A stretch of DNA of 64,000 nucleotides from Rhodococcus sp. 06-235-1A (lineage in GTDB: Bacteria > Actinomycetota > Actinomycetes > Mycobacteriales > Mycobacteriaceae). The notes under the pieces are model-generated. The model was not told the origin of the DNA. It ran no database searches and was given only the letters and a program-made list of their open reading frames with translations. The number at the start of each line of letters is the position of its first letter. The first letter of the stretch is position 1. Location: the NCBI RefSeq assembly GCF_002258785.1, contig NZ_NOYI01000008.1:186001-250000 (forward strand), written 5' to 3'. Position numbers and translations under genes: made by a program. Positions 18,534 through 26,381 of this stretch are shown here, piece after piece.

Positions 18534-18839
18534 CTACAGCTCGCCGGATTCGGTCATTTCACCCCTACCGATACCGTTCGCTTCTCGAAAAATCTCCCAC
18601 GTTCGGTATTGCCCGTCACGTCCGAAGGCTGTGAACTTGTCTGTCACACCGTCCCCGTCCACGTCGGTCGCCACCGTGATCCCGGCCTCGGTACGTCGTA
18701 CCGCGGTCTCGTAGTGGCCGTCGCCGTCGAGATCGAAGAGGTCCGTCGAGACCGCGAGTGGCCCCACGTCGTCGAAATCGGGTTCCACAGGTTCGTCCAT
18801 CGGAAAACCTCCCGCTGCGAAGCCATCCACCGCGATCAT
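18534..18839 (-). CDS. Small acidic protein with calcium-loop-like repeats (DUF6802-like)
   Basis: A 101-residue acidic protein with two Asp-rich loops, 'DLDGDGHYE' and 'DVDGDGVTD', of the EF-hand/dockerin/FG-GAP type, each followed by a short beta-prone stretch. It has no signal peptide or membrane helix. Two starts are possible: ATG 18839 (AGGAG 5 nt upstream) and ATG 18800 (GGGAGG 7 nt upstream). It lies 29 bp behind the second GTPase-like gene on the same strand and is probably in that operon. Function unknown; the loops suggest divalent-metal binding. Confidence 0.65.
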   Translation of the reverse strand: MIAVDGFAAGGFPMDEPVEPDFDDVGPLAVSTDLFDLDGDGHYETAVRRTEAGITVATDVDGDGVTDKFTAFGRDGQYRTWEIFREANGIGRGEMTESGEL

Positions 18840-18868
18840 CGACGCTCCTCACTCGACCGACACTGCAC

Positions 18869-20398
18869 CTACTGGCTTGGACGCACGGACAGATCGAACG
18901 GTTCCGCGGGCGCCTGCGAGAGATCGGCGGGCTCCCGGAGCACGACAGCGCCTCGGTCGGGTCCGCGGAATCGATCCAAGCCCCGCTCGAGTGCGGACAG
19001 ATCGCGATCGCATGCAGAGAGCAGCGACGATCGCTGGTCGGCGAGCGTGCGCAGTTCGACGTCCACTTCGGCGAGCGCGGCGTCGATTCGGGCCGCTGCC
19101 TCACGGTCTGCGGTCGCGACAGCTGCGGCGAGCGCCGACTCGGCCTCGAGAATGCGCGAGAGCAACCGCTGCTCCACCGCAGACTTCACCCGGGCCAGGC
19201 ACTCCTGCGTCCAGCCCCGCAGGTGTACCCGATCGGCCACCAACGCCCGCGACCGCGTCAGCCACCACGCGAGCGCACCGCCGAGAACGAGGGTGATCAC
19301 CGTATTGGCCACCGCCCATGCCGGCACGAGCGCCATCGGAGAGACCACCAACCGTCCGAGGCCCACCCCCGCCGACGCCCCGACCACGATCATGATGGCG
19401 TCCTCGATGCCGCGACGCCGCGACGGTGGCTCGATGTCGAGCGTGGAGTCCGCGACAGTGGACTGCGTCGGCGTCCCGGTGAGCCCCAGATCGTGCTCCG
19501 CCGAGCGAAAGCCGGCGGTCAGCACGGCGTCGGCGCGACTGCGCACACCGTGGAGGGAGTCGATGAAATGTGCGGGCAGGTGCTCGAGTTCTGCGCGTCG
19601 GGCACCGTCGATCGCCTGCCTGACGTCGACGCCCAGTACACGAAGATCTTCGGCGGCAGCGTGGAGGGACTCCACTCGGACCCGCTGAATCCGGTTGTGC
19701 AACAGTGCACGTCGATCTCCGGCGAGGTTCTCCCGTTCGCGAACGAGCTCGGCCCGACGTGCGCGCACCGGGGCAGTGTCCCCGCCCCCGGTCACCGCTC
19801 GCGCCCTCGCCACGATCGACGCTCGCGCACCGGCCACGCAGTCCTGCACGGCGGCCGCGTATTTGCGCTGCGATCCGAGAAGAGTCGCCTGTACCAGCAG
19901 TGTCCCGATTCGGTCCGCCACAGCTCCGAGACCGGATTCGGCCACCGTCGCCGCGTCATCGCTCTCCCGCCCCATTCGCGCCAATCGAACCGACACCGAA
20001 TGAAACGTGCACTCCACCGCCCGCGGGACATACTCGGCAACGAGGTCACTGTTCGCGGTCGACACCTCGCGCCAGTGTCGATGCACGTCGATCTTGTTGA
20101 CCACGAACACCACCGGCGTCGACTCGAGGGCAGCGCGCCATTGCTCGATCTCCACGCGACCGACCGGTGCCGACGCGTCGACGACGATCATCACGACCGC
20201 GGCGTCGGCCACCGAGTCCGTGAACTCGACACCGCCGGATCCGGAGAGTTCACGGTGCAGTTCCGATTTTCCGGATCCGGCCGTCCCGGTGAGGTGAACC
20301 CCTGCCGGTCGGCTCTCCCTGGCCCGTTCGATGTCGTCGAGAGCGCTCGAATTCCACCGTCGCAGAATGTTCTTCATGTCATCGGGAAGCGCGGTCAT
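18869..20398 (-). CDS. Membrane-associated GTPase-like protein, Rv0210-like
   Basis: A 509-residue P-loop protein. It has G1 'LTGTAGSGKSEL' near residues 36-47, a hydrophobic-D switch region 'VVMIVVDAS' and G4 'VVNKID'. A long helical region follows, then two adjacent membrane helices, then a final Ala/Arg/Glu-rich coiled segment. This layout recalls dynamin-like or immunity-type GTPases. ATG 20398 overlaps the upstream stop (ATGA), so it is coupled to the preceding GTPase-like gene. The pair occupies the place of Rv0209/Rv0210 between trmB and pckA. Cellular role unknown; a paired membrane-remodelling or envelope function is inference. Confidence 0.75.
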   Translation of the reverse strand: MTALPDDMKNILRRWNSSALDDIERARESRPAGVHLTGTAGSGKSELHRELSGSGGVEFTDSVADAAVVMIVVDASAPVGRVEIEQWRAALESTPVVFVVNKIDVHRHWREVSTANSDLVAEYVPRAVECTFHSVSVRLARMGRESDDAATVAESGLGAVADRIGTLLVQATLLGSQRKYAAAVQDCVAGARASIVARARAVTGGGDTAPVRARRAELVRERENLAGDRRALLHNRIQRVRVESLHAAAEDLRVLGVDVRQAIDGARRAELEHLPAHFIDSLHGVRSRADAVLTAGFRSAEHDLGLTGTPTQSTVADSTLDIEPPSRRRGIEDAIMIVVGASAGVGLGRLVVSPMALVPAWAVANTVITLVLGGALAWWLTRSRALVADRVHLRGWTQECLARVKSAVEQRLLSRILEAESALAAAVATADREAAARIDAALAEVDVELRTLADQRSSLLSACDRDLSALERGLDRFRGPDRGAVVLREPADLSQAPAEPFDLSVRPSQ

Positions 20399-21468
20399 CG
20401 ACGCAGCATTCGCACGTGGCCTCGACAGAGAGCGAGTGCAGACCGACGCACTTCCGAGTTCGTAGCGACGACAGCACGCTGCTTCCACAACGCCGCCTGC
20501 TCCCACGAGTGCTGCTCCGATCCGGTCTCGATCGTCGCACCAAAAAATATTGCAGCACAACGCATCTCGACAGCAACAGCCTCGTCCGACGCCAGGTACG
20601 ACTCGACAGCGTCACGAACCCGCCGATGCCGGGCGGCGATCTGCCGCAGGCTTCGGTGCATCTCTGCATCACGGTTCGCCGCAGCGGCGGACACGGCCGC
20701 CGACGCTGCGTCGATCAGGGCGTCGGCACCGGAGGCATCGGCCAGCACACGCAGCACGTCCTCGTCGGACGCCGCGGGTCGCTGCCGCAGCACATCGACG
20801 GCAAGGGCGAGGCCACGCAGTTCGATGCAGTCGATCAAAGCTTCTCGGCGACGCGTCGACACCGCGATATCGGCGGCGCGAAACCGATCCCACGTCAGGA
20901 GGTCTGCCGACGCGACCCGGGTCTCCGCAACGGCCCGAACATCGGCCATGACGAGCGGCGTGCCGGAGCGCCCCGTCCCTCGCAATCCCGCTGCGGTCGC
21001 ACCCATCACCGGTAGAACGGTCCGTCCGAGCTGTTCCGAGGCGGCCGCGGCGGCCGCCACCGGGTCATCGAGGGTGTCCGCCTTGGTCAGCACGACGACG
21101 GTGCCGTCCGGTGTCCGGCCGGATCGGGATTTCAGGAATGTGCTGTCGACCGGCGAGACCGGACCGGCGATCACGTGGACGAGAACGTCGCCGTCCGATT
21201 CACTGCCGTCCGTTCCGTTGCTTTCGGCCACTCGGACATCGAGGCCGTCGGCGTCGAGCCGTACCGACTCCAGAACGGCGGCGATCGCGGATTTCCCCAC
21301 GCCGGTTCGACCCGTCACCCGTACGACAAGCGGCCGCAGACGGTGATGCAGGGCGGTATCGATCTCATTCAGGGCAGCATCGCCCGCAGGCGCACCGGTC
21401 GTCTCGGCTGCGCTCGCTGCGGTGCGCTCACGCAGTCGGCCCAGACTCGCGTCGGCGACATCTTTCAT
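20395..21468 (-). CDS. P-loop GTPase-like protein, Rv0209-like
   Basis: A 357-residue P-loop NTPase. G1 is 'VTGRTGVGKSAI' (residues 51-62), and a putative G4 'VVLTKAD' lies near residues 124-130. The C-terminal half is helical and Ala/Arg-rich without a membrane helix. ATG 21468 follows a G-rich ribosome site. It is the first gene of a minus-strand operon with the larger membrane GTPase-like gene and the small acidic protein. Two adjacent GTPase-like proteins, one soluble and one membrane-bound, suggest a heteromeric machine as in paired bacterial dynamins, but this is inference. Confidence 0.7.
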   Translation of the reverse strand: MKDVADASLGRLRERTAASAAETTGAPAGDAALNEIDTALHHRLRPLVVRVTGRTGVGKSAIAAVLESVRLDADGLDVRVAESNGTDGSESDGDVLVHVIAGPVSPVDSTFLKSRSGRTPDGTVVVLTKADTLDDPVAAAAAASEQLGRTVLPVMGATAAGLRGTGRSGTPLVMADVRAVAETRVASADLLTWDRFRAADIAVSTRRREALIDCIELRGLALAVDVLRQRPAASDEDVLRVLADASGADALIDAASAAVSAAAANRDAEMHRSLRQIAARHRRVRDAVESYLASDEAVAVEMRCAAIFFGATIETGSEQHSWEQAALWKQRAVVATNSEVRRSALALCRGHVRMLRR

Positions 21469-21656
21469 CGATCCCCCCAGAACGACCCGCCGCCCACCCC
21501 GTCACGCGGCGTACAGCCCCCTGCTGCGGCACCGATTCTGGCACACCAGGCCGCCTCCGAACCGTTCGAGAAGAATTGCACCGTTGTAATTTGCCCGGCT
21601 CGTCTGCCGCTGATCAGCGGTAGGACGACAAGTCTCAACTTCAACTCGAGACCCAC

Positions 21657-22433
21657 GTGTCACACACCCTGTCGATGCGCGACAATGGACCCGTGAACGA
21701 GCCCCAGGACACCTCTGTCGACACCGAGGAGAACGCAGCGCGCACCCACGAACGGGGCTCACGGCTGTACCCACGAGTGACGAGCTTCCGCTCTCGGCGT
21801 GGAGCGCTGACCGAGGCTCAACAGGCCACCTGGGACAGTCTGTGGCCGCGCATCGGCCGAGATGTCGCCGACGAACAGATCGACATCGACGCCTGGTTCG
21901 GTCGCAGCGGACCGGCGATTCTCGAAATCGGGTCGGGTACCGGCACGGCCACCACAGCGATGGCCTCGGCCGAGCCGCACGTCAACCTCATGGCCGTCGA
22001 GGTCTACCGTCCCGGCCTGGCGCAGACGCTGCAGCAGATCGAACGAGAAGGCATCGAGAACATCCGGCTGCTTCGCGGTGACGCGATGGACGTGCTCGAG
22101 AACATGCTGTCGTCGGAGTCGTTGACCGGGGTCCGGGTCTTCTTTCCCGATCCCTGGCCCAAGGTTCGCCACCACAAGCGTCGCCTGCTGCAAGGGCCGA
22201 CCTTCGCGATGATCGCGGATCGACTGAAGCCGGGTGGAGTTCTGCACGTGGCCACCGATCATGCCGAATACGCTGAGTGGATTGCCGAGGCCGGGAACGC
22301 CGAGCCCGGTTTGACCGTTCTCGATTGGGAATCGCCCATGACGCACGAGCGGCCGGTGACCAAGTTCGAAGGCAAGGCACAGCTGGTCGGCAGCTCGGTG
22401 ACGGAATTGATCTGGGGAAAGAAGACAGCATGA
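21657..22433 (+). CDS. trmB: tRNA (guanine-N7)-methyltransferase TrmB
   Basis: A 258-residue enzyme making m7G46 in the tRNA variable loop. SAM motif I is 'ILEIGSGTGTATTAM', and the family signature 'FFPDPWPKVRHHKRRL' lies near residues 161-176. GTG 21657 is used here. GTG 21693 is also plausible (246 residues): it sits 6 nt after GACAAT, which could be a leaderless -10 box. The stop overlaps the next ATG (ATGA), starting a trmB-NYN-mmpL3 operon as in M. tuberculosis Rv0208c-Rv0206c. Confidence 0.93.
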   Translation: MSHTLSMRDNGPVNEPQDTSVDTEENAARTHERGSRLYPRVTSFRSRRGALTEAQQATWDSLWPRIGRDVADEQIDIDAWFGRSGPAILEIGSGTGTATTAMASAEPHVNLMAVEVYRPGLAQTLQQIEREGIENIRLLRGDAMDVLENMLSSESLTGVRVFFPDPWPKVRHHKRRLLQGPTFAMIADRLKPGGVLHVATDHAEYAEWIAEAGNAEPGLTVLDWESPMTHERPVTKFEGKAQLVGSSVTELIWGKKTA

Positions 22434-23134
22434 GCGTCAATACGGACATGCCCGACACCGTGGTCGACCCCTCCGAACTCGGCGCGATCGGTGAATCGCG
22501 CCACAGCAAGCGCGTCCTGCTGGTCTGGGACGCCCCCAATCTGGACATGGGGCTGGGCGCAATCCTGGGTGGCAGACCCACCGCCGCCTACCGCCCTCGG
22601 TTCGATGCTCTGGGCCGTTGGCTGCTCAGCCGCACCGCCGAACTCTCCACCTCGGGCACCGCGACTCTCGAACCCGAGGCGACGGTATTCACCAATATTG
22701 CTCCCGGTAGTGCCGATGTCGTCCGACCCTGGGTCGAAGCATTGCGTAACGTGGGCTTTGCGGTGTTCGCCAAGCCCAAGGTCGACGAAGACAGCGATGT
22801 CGACGCCGACATGCTCGACCACATCGACTTCCGCAACCGTGACGGCGGCCTCGCCGGGGTCATGGTCGCGTCCGCCGACGGTCAAGCGTTCAAGGGCCCG
22901 CTGGAGGCCATCGCAGCAACCGGAGTGCCGGTCCAGGTATTGGGCTTCCGGGAGCACGCAAGCTGGGCTGTCACGTCGGACATCCTGGAGTTTCTCGATC
23001 TCGAGGACATTCCGGGCGTCTTCCGTGAGCCACTGCCACGGGTGAGTCTCGACTCCCTCCCCGACGAGGGCGCGTGGCTGCAGCCCTTCCGACCGCTGTC
23101 CGCCCTGCTCGTCGGGCGCCAAGGAGTTTCTTAA
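22430..23134 (+). CDS. NYN-domain protein, Rv0207c-like
   Basis: A 234-residue protein with a PIN-like NYN fold. An early acidic motif 'LVWDAPNLDMGLG' comes first; further acidic residues occur in 'VDEDSDVDADMLDH', and 'GGLAGVMVASADGQAF' sits where NYN nucleases place the last Asp. The fold suggests a Mg-dependent RNase, but the substrate is unknown. It is coupled by ATGA overlap to trmB and directly abuts mmpL3. The conserved linkage to mmpL3 across mycolate-containing genera is unexplained. Confidence 0.8.
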   Translation: MSVNTDMPDTVVDPSELGAIGESRHSKRVLLVWDAPNLDMGLGAILGGRPTAAYRPRFDALGRWLLSRTAELSTSGTATLEPEATVFTNIAPGSADVVRPWVEALRNVGFAVFAKPKVDEDSDVDADMLDHIDFRNRDGGLAGVMVASADGQAFKGPLEAIAATGVPVQVLGFREHASWAVTSDILEFLDLEDIPGVFREPLPRVSLDSLPDEGAWLQPFRPLSALLVGRQGVS

Positions 23135-26100
23135 GTGTTCGCCAGATGGGGAGACATCGTCTACCGGCTGCGGTACACCGTTATCGGTGTCATGGTGGCC
23201 GGGCTGCTGGGCTTCGCAGCCTACGGTCTCGATCTCAACAGCCATCTCAGTCAGAGCGGATGGGACGATCCGACCTCGGAATCGGCCCAGGCTGCCCGTC
23301 TGGCGGACACCACGTTCGGTCGCGACAAGCAGGGTGACGTCATCCTGCTCTACACCGCCCCTGCGGGATCGACCATCGACGACCCGGAATTCCAGTCCAA
23401 GATCATCGCCAACCTCGATTCTCTCGCCGCCGACCACCCTGGCCAGATCGAGAAGGTGAACGGCAGCTACTTCCGGACGGCGACGGCTCCGAACCTCGCG
23501 GCACTCGGTACGACCGACAAGCAACACGCCATCGCCAGCGTCGCCATCGACGGAGCCAACGACACCGAGCTGACCAACAACTTCCAGGCCGTCAAGGACG
23601 CTTTCGCCATCGACGGCGTCGACGTCCAGGTCACCGGCCTGCAGGCTGTCGCAGGCGCACTGCAGTCGACCATGGCCGGCGACATCCACCGCATGGAGCT
23701 ACTCGCGATCCCTGCCGTCGCGGTGCTGCTGTTCTTCATCTTCGGTGGCGTCGTCGCCGCCGCGCTCCCGCTGATCATCGGTGGGCTGACCGTCGTCGGA
23801 GCCAACGGCATCGTCAAGGTGTTCACCAACTTCACCGAGGTCAACTCGTTCGTGGCGCCCGTGGTCTCGCTCGTCGGTCTCGGGCTGGCCATCGACTACG
23901 GGTTGTTCATCGTGTCGAGATTCCGAGAAGAACTCGGCGACGGCTACACGACGCCACAGGCCGTGCGCCGCACCGTCATGACGGCCGGTCGCACCGTGGT
24001 GTTCTCCGCGACGATGATCGTCGCGTCCCTCGGTGGGCTGCTGCTGTTCCCGCAGGGCTTCCTGAAGTCGGTGGCCTACGGTTCCATCGCCACCGTCGCG
24101 CTCGCGGCACTGACGGCCATCACGATCCTGCCCGCCATGCTCGCGATCCTCGGCCCACGCGTGGACGCACTGGGTCTGAAGTTCATGCGCAAGACCAAGT
24201 CGAGCGAAGAGATCGAGAACGGCATGTGGGGCCGCCTCACCCGCTGGGTGATGCGCAACCCCGTCAAGGTCACCGTGCCCATCGTGCTCGGTCTGGTGCT
24301 GCTGACGCTGCCGGTCGGCAACATCAAATTCGGCGGCATCAACGAGACCTATCTGCCTCCCGACAACGTCACCCGCGTCGCGCAGGGCGAGTTCGACTCG
24401 CTGTTCCCGGGTCAGCGCACCGAGCCCATCAAGATGGTCATCGAGGGCGCTCAGGGCCCGACACTGGCCGCGATCACCAATCAGGCCAACAACGCTCCCG
24501 GACTGATCGAGAAATTCACCCCCGTCGGTGCCAGCAAGGACGGCGTCATCGTCTTCAAGGCCGGATTGACCGATCGCAACGACTCGAAGCCGGCCATCGA
24601 CTTCCTCCGGAGCATCGACGTACCGGACGGTGCGACGGTCATGATCGGCGGTACACCTGCGATCGAGCAGGACTCGATCAGTGCGCTCATCGACAAACTG
24701 CCGTTGATGGCCGTCCTCGTCGTGTTCATCGTGACGCTGCTGATGTTCCTGACGTTCGGATCGTTGGTGTTGCCGATCAAGGCGGTGCTCATGACCGTCC
24801 TCGGGCTCGGTGCCACCATGGGCATCCTGACGTGGATATTCATCGACGGCAACGGTGCGGGACTGATGAACTTCACCCCTGGGCCGATCATGGCCCCGGT
24901 CCTGGTGCTGATCATCTCGATCGTGTTCGGCCTGTCCACCGACTACGAGGTGTTCCTGCTCTCGCGCATGGTCGAGGCCCGCGAAAAGGGTGCCAGCACA
25001 AGCGAAGCCATCCGCATCGGAACCTCGCATACCGGACGGATCATCACCGCGGCCGCCCTGATTCTCATCGTCGTGACCGGGGCGTTCGCGTTCTCGGATC
25101 TGGTGATGATGAAGTACATCGCCTACGGGATGATCGCGGCCCTCATCATCGACGCCACCCTCATCCGTATGTTCCTCGTGCCCGCCACGATGAAGCTTCT
25201 CGGCGACGACTGCTGGTGGGCGCCGCAGTGGATGAAACGCATTCAGCGCAAGCTCGGACTCGGCGAGACCATTTTGGAGGACGAACTCCTCCCGATCGAC
25301 GATGTCCCCGAACTCGCGCTCGCGGGCGGCGCTCGGCCCACTACCGTCGCACCGCCGATGCGTCCGGCTCCGCGCCGCAGCGAGCCACTCACCGAGCCCA
25401 TTCCTGTTGTCGCACCTCATGGTTCGGGCCCCATTCGCGCCACCCACGCCGCCAAGGAAGAGTCGAGGCGCAGCGTGACGGGGCGGCCTGCCACACCACC
25501 CGAAGCCGAGCCGACCCGCGCAACTCCGGCCGCGCCTCGGGCGCAACAAGCTCCTCGCCCTGCCCCGAGTCAGCCGATACAGCCGCGTCCCCGTCCGACC
25601 GTGGAGCCGGAACCGACCCAGGCGGCCGACGTTGTTCGGCCCGCGCCCCCGGTCGATCCGGTCGCCGCTCCCCCGTCTGCTCAACCGCCGCGTGCACCGA
25701 GTACCCCGGTCACACCGCCCAGCCGAACCCGCGCCGCTCGCGCAGCGCGATCAGAAGGGCCGGATTCGAGGTCCATCGAGAGTTGGCTCGCCGACCTGCG
25801 AGCACCCAGTGCATCGCCACCGCCGAGTGGGCCGAACACGCCCGTCAACGGTTCGAGCCAGAACGGTCACGGCGAGAACGGCGCTGCAAAGAACGGATCC
25901 GCACAGAACGGGTCTGCACAGAACGGTTCCGATGGGGGCAGTTCGACCCGAAATGGGTACAGCAGCAACGGATCCGAGCGCAACGGCAGCAACGGCACCG
26001 AGCACCAGCACCACGAGTCCGAGCGCAACGGCACCAATGGCACCGGCACCGATCGCACCGGGTCCGAGAACAACGGCAGCAACGGGTCCGCGACGGAGGA

Positions 26101-26242
26101 GTCCGTGCCGGAGAGGCCGTCGGGCCGTCGGGCCGCACCGTCCGCCGAGGGTGGCGACAGTGGTCGTCATCGCGGGGGTGAGAACGGGCAGGTACTCAGT
26201 GTCAGCGAATTGCTTGCGAGGGAACGCAACCGTTCACGCTGA
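23135..26242 (+). CDS. mmpL3: MmpL3-type trehalose monomycolate flippase
   Basis: A 1,035-residue RND transporter that exports trehalose monomycolate for mycolate outer-membrane assembly. The two halves each have a large periplasmic porter domain and six helices. The proton-relay Asp-Tyr pairs are Asp254-Tyr255 ('GLAIDYGLF') and Asp603-Tyr604 ('LSTDYEVF'). The core ends near residue 720; a disordered Pro/Arg/Ala-rich tail follows, ending in Asn-Gly-Ser repeats and a short basic end. GTG 23135 follows AAGGAG and directly abuts the NYN stop. PgfA- and TmaT-like proteins elsewhere in the window are known functional partners. Confidence 0.93.
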   Translation: MFARWGDIVYRLRYTVIGVMVAGLLGFAAYGLDLNSHLSQSGWDDPTSESAQAARLADTTFGRDKQGDVILLYTAPAGSTIDDPEFQSKIIANLDSLAADHPGQIEKVNGSYFRTATAPNLAALGTTDKQHAIASVAIDGANDTELTNNFQAVKDAFAIDGVDVQVTGLQAVAGALQSTMAGDIHRMELLAIPAVAVLLFFIFGGVVAAALPLIIGGLTVVGANGIVKVFTNFTEVNSFVAPVVSLVGLGLAIDYGLFIVSRFREELGDGYTTPQAVRRTVMTAGRTVVFSATMIVASLGGLLLFPQGFLKSVAYGSIATVALAALTAITILPAMLAILGPRVDALGLKFMRKTKSSEEIENGMWGRLTRWVMRNPVKVTVPIVLGLVLLTLPVGNIKFGGINETYLPPDNVTRVAQGEFDSLFPGQRTEPIKMVIEGAQGPTLAAITNQANNAPGLIEKFTPVGASKDGVIVFKAGLTDRNDSKPAIDFLRSIDVPDGATVMIGGTPAIEQDSISALIDKLPLMAVLVVFIVTLLMFLTFGSLVLPIKAVLMTVLGLGATMGILTWIFIDGNGAGLMNFTPGPIMAPVLVLIISIVFGLSTDYEVFLLSRMVEAREKGASTSEAIRIGTSHTGRIITAAALILIVVTGAFAFSDLVMMKYIAYGMIAALIIDATLIRMFLVPATMKLLGDDCWWAPQWMKRIQRKLGLGETILEDELLPIDDVPELALAGGARPTTVAPPMRPAPRRSEPLTEPIPVVAPHGSGPIRATHAAKEESRRSVTGRPATPPEAEPTRATPAAPRAQQAPRPAPSQPIQPRPRPTVEPEPTQAADVVRPAPPVDPVAAPPSAQPPRAPSTPVTPPSRTRAARAARSEGPDSRSIESWLADLRAPSASPPPSGPNTPVNGSSQNGHGENGAAKNGSAQNGSAQNGSDGGSSTRNGYSSNGSERNGSNGTEHQHHESERNGTNGTGTDRTGSENNGSNGSATEESVPERPSGRRAAPSAEGGDSGRHRGGENGQVLSVSELLARERNRSR
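25845..26100 (+). repeat. Asn-Gly-Ser-rich coding repeats in the MmpL3 tail
   Basis: Within the mmpL3 tail a degenerate unit encoding N-G-(S/T) recurs about fifteen times, with nearly identical neighbouring copies around 25,900-25,930. The repeat keeps the reading frame and is likely length-variable between strains. Confidence 0.75.
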
Positions 26243-26274
26243 GAGCACTGAGCGCTGCCGGGCGTGTGAACGGC

Positions 26275-26306
26275 CGACCTGATCAGGTCGTTGCGCAGGC
26301 TACACT
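26275..26306 (+). promoter_or_regulatory. Palindrome and -10 box upstream of second mmpL3 gene
   Basis: A perfect 16-bp palindrome CGACCTGATCAGGTCG (26275-26290) covers the place where the -35 box of TACACT (26301-26306) should be. A bound regulator there would control the second transporter separately from the trmB operon. There is no loop or T-tract, so it is not a terminator. Confidence 0.5.
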
Positions 26307-26381
26307 CTCGCCTCGTAGTGGGGTCGAAGTTTCATTCACGAGGCGGCGACGTCGCGTGTATCGAGGGGGAGTTGTACACAC

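Noticed and set aside
18758..21346. An 862-codon plus-strand frame opposite the GTPase-like genes
   Set aside because: Arg/His/Ser-rich shadow of two well-supported minus-strand genes joined by ATGA overlap; no recognisable domain.
23699..25684. A 661-codon minus-strand frame opposite mmpL3
   Set aside because: Composition is His/Asp/Arg/Gln-rich as expected for antisense of a GC-rich membrane-protein gene; no domain is visible, and a similar shadow exists opposite the second mmpL3 (26481-28100).
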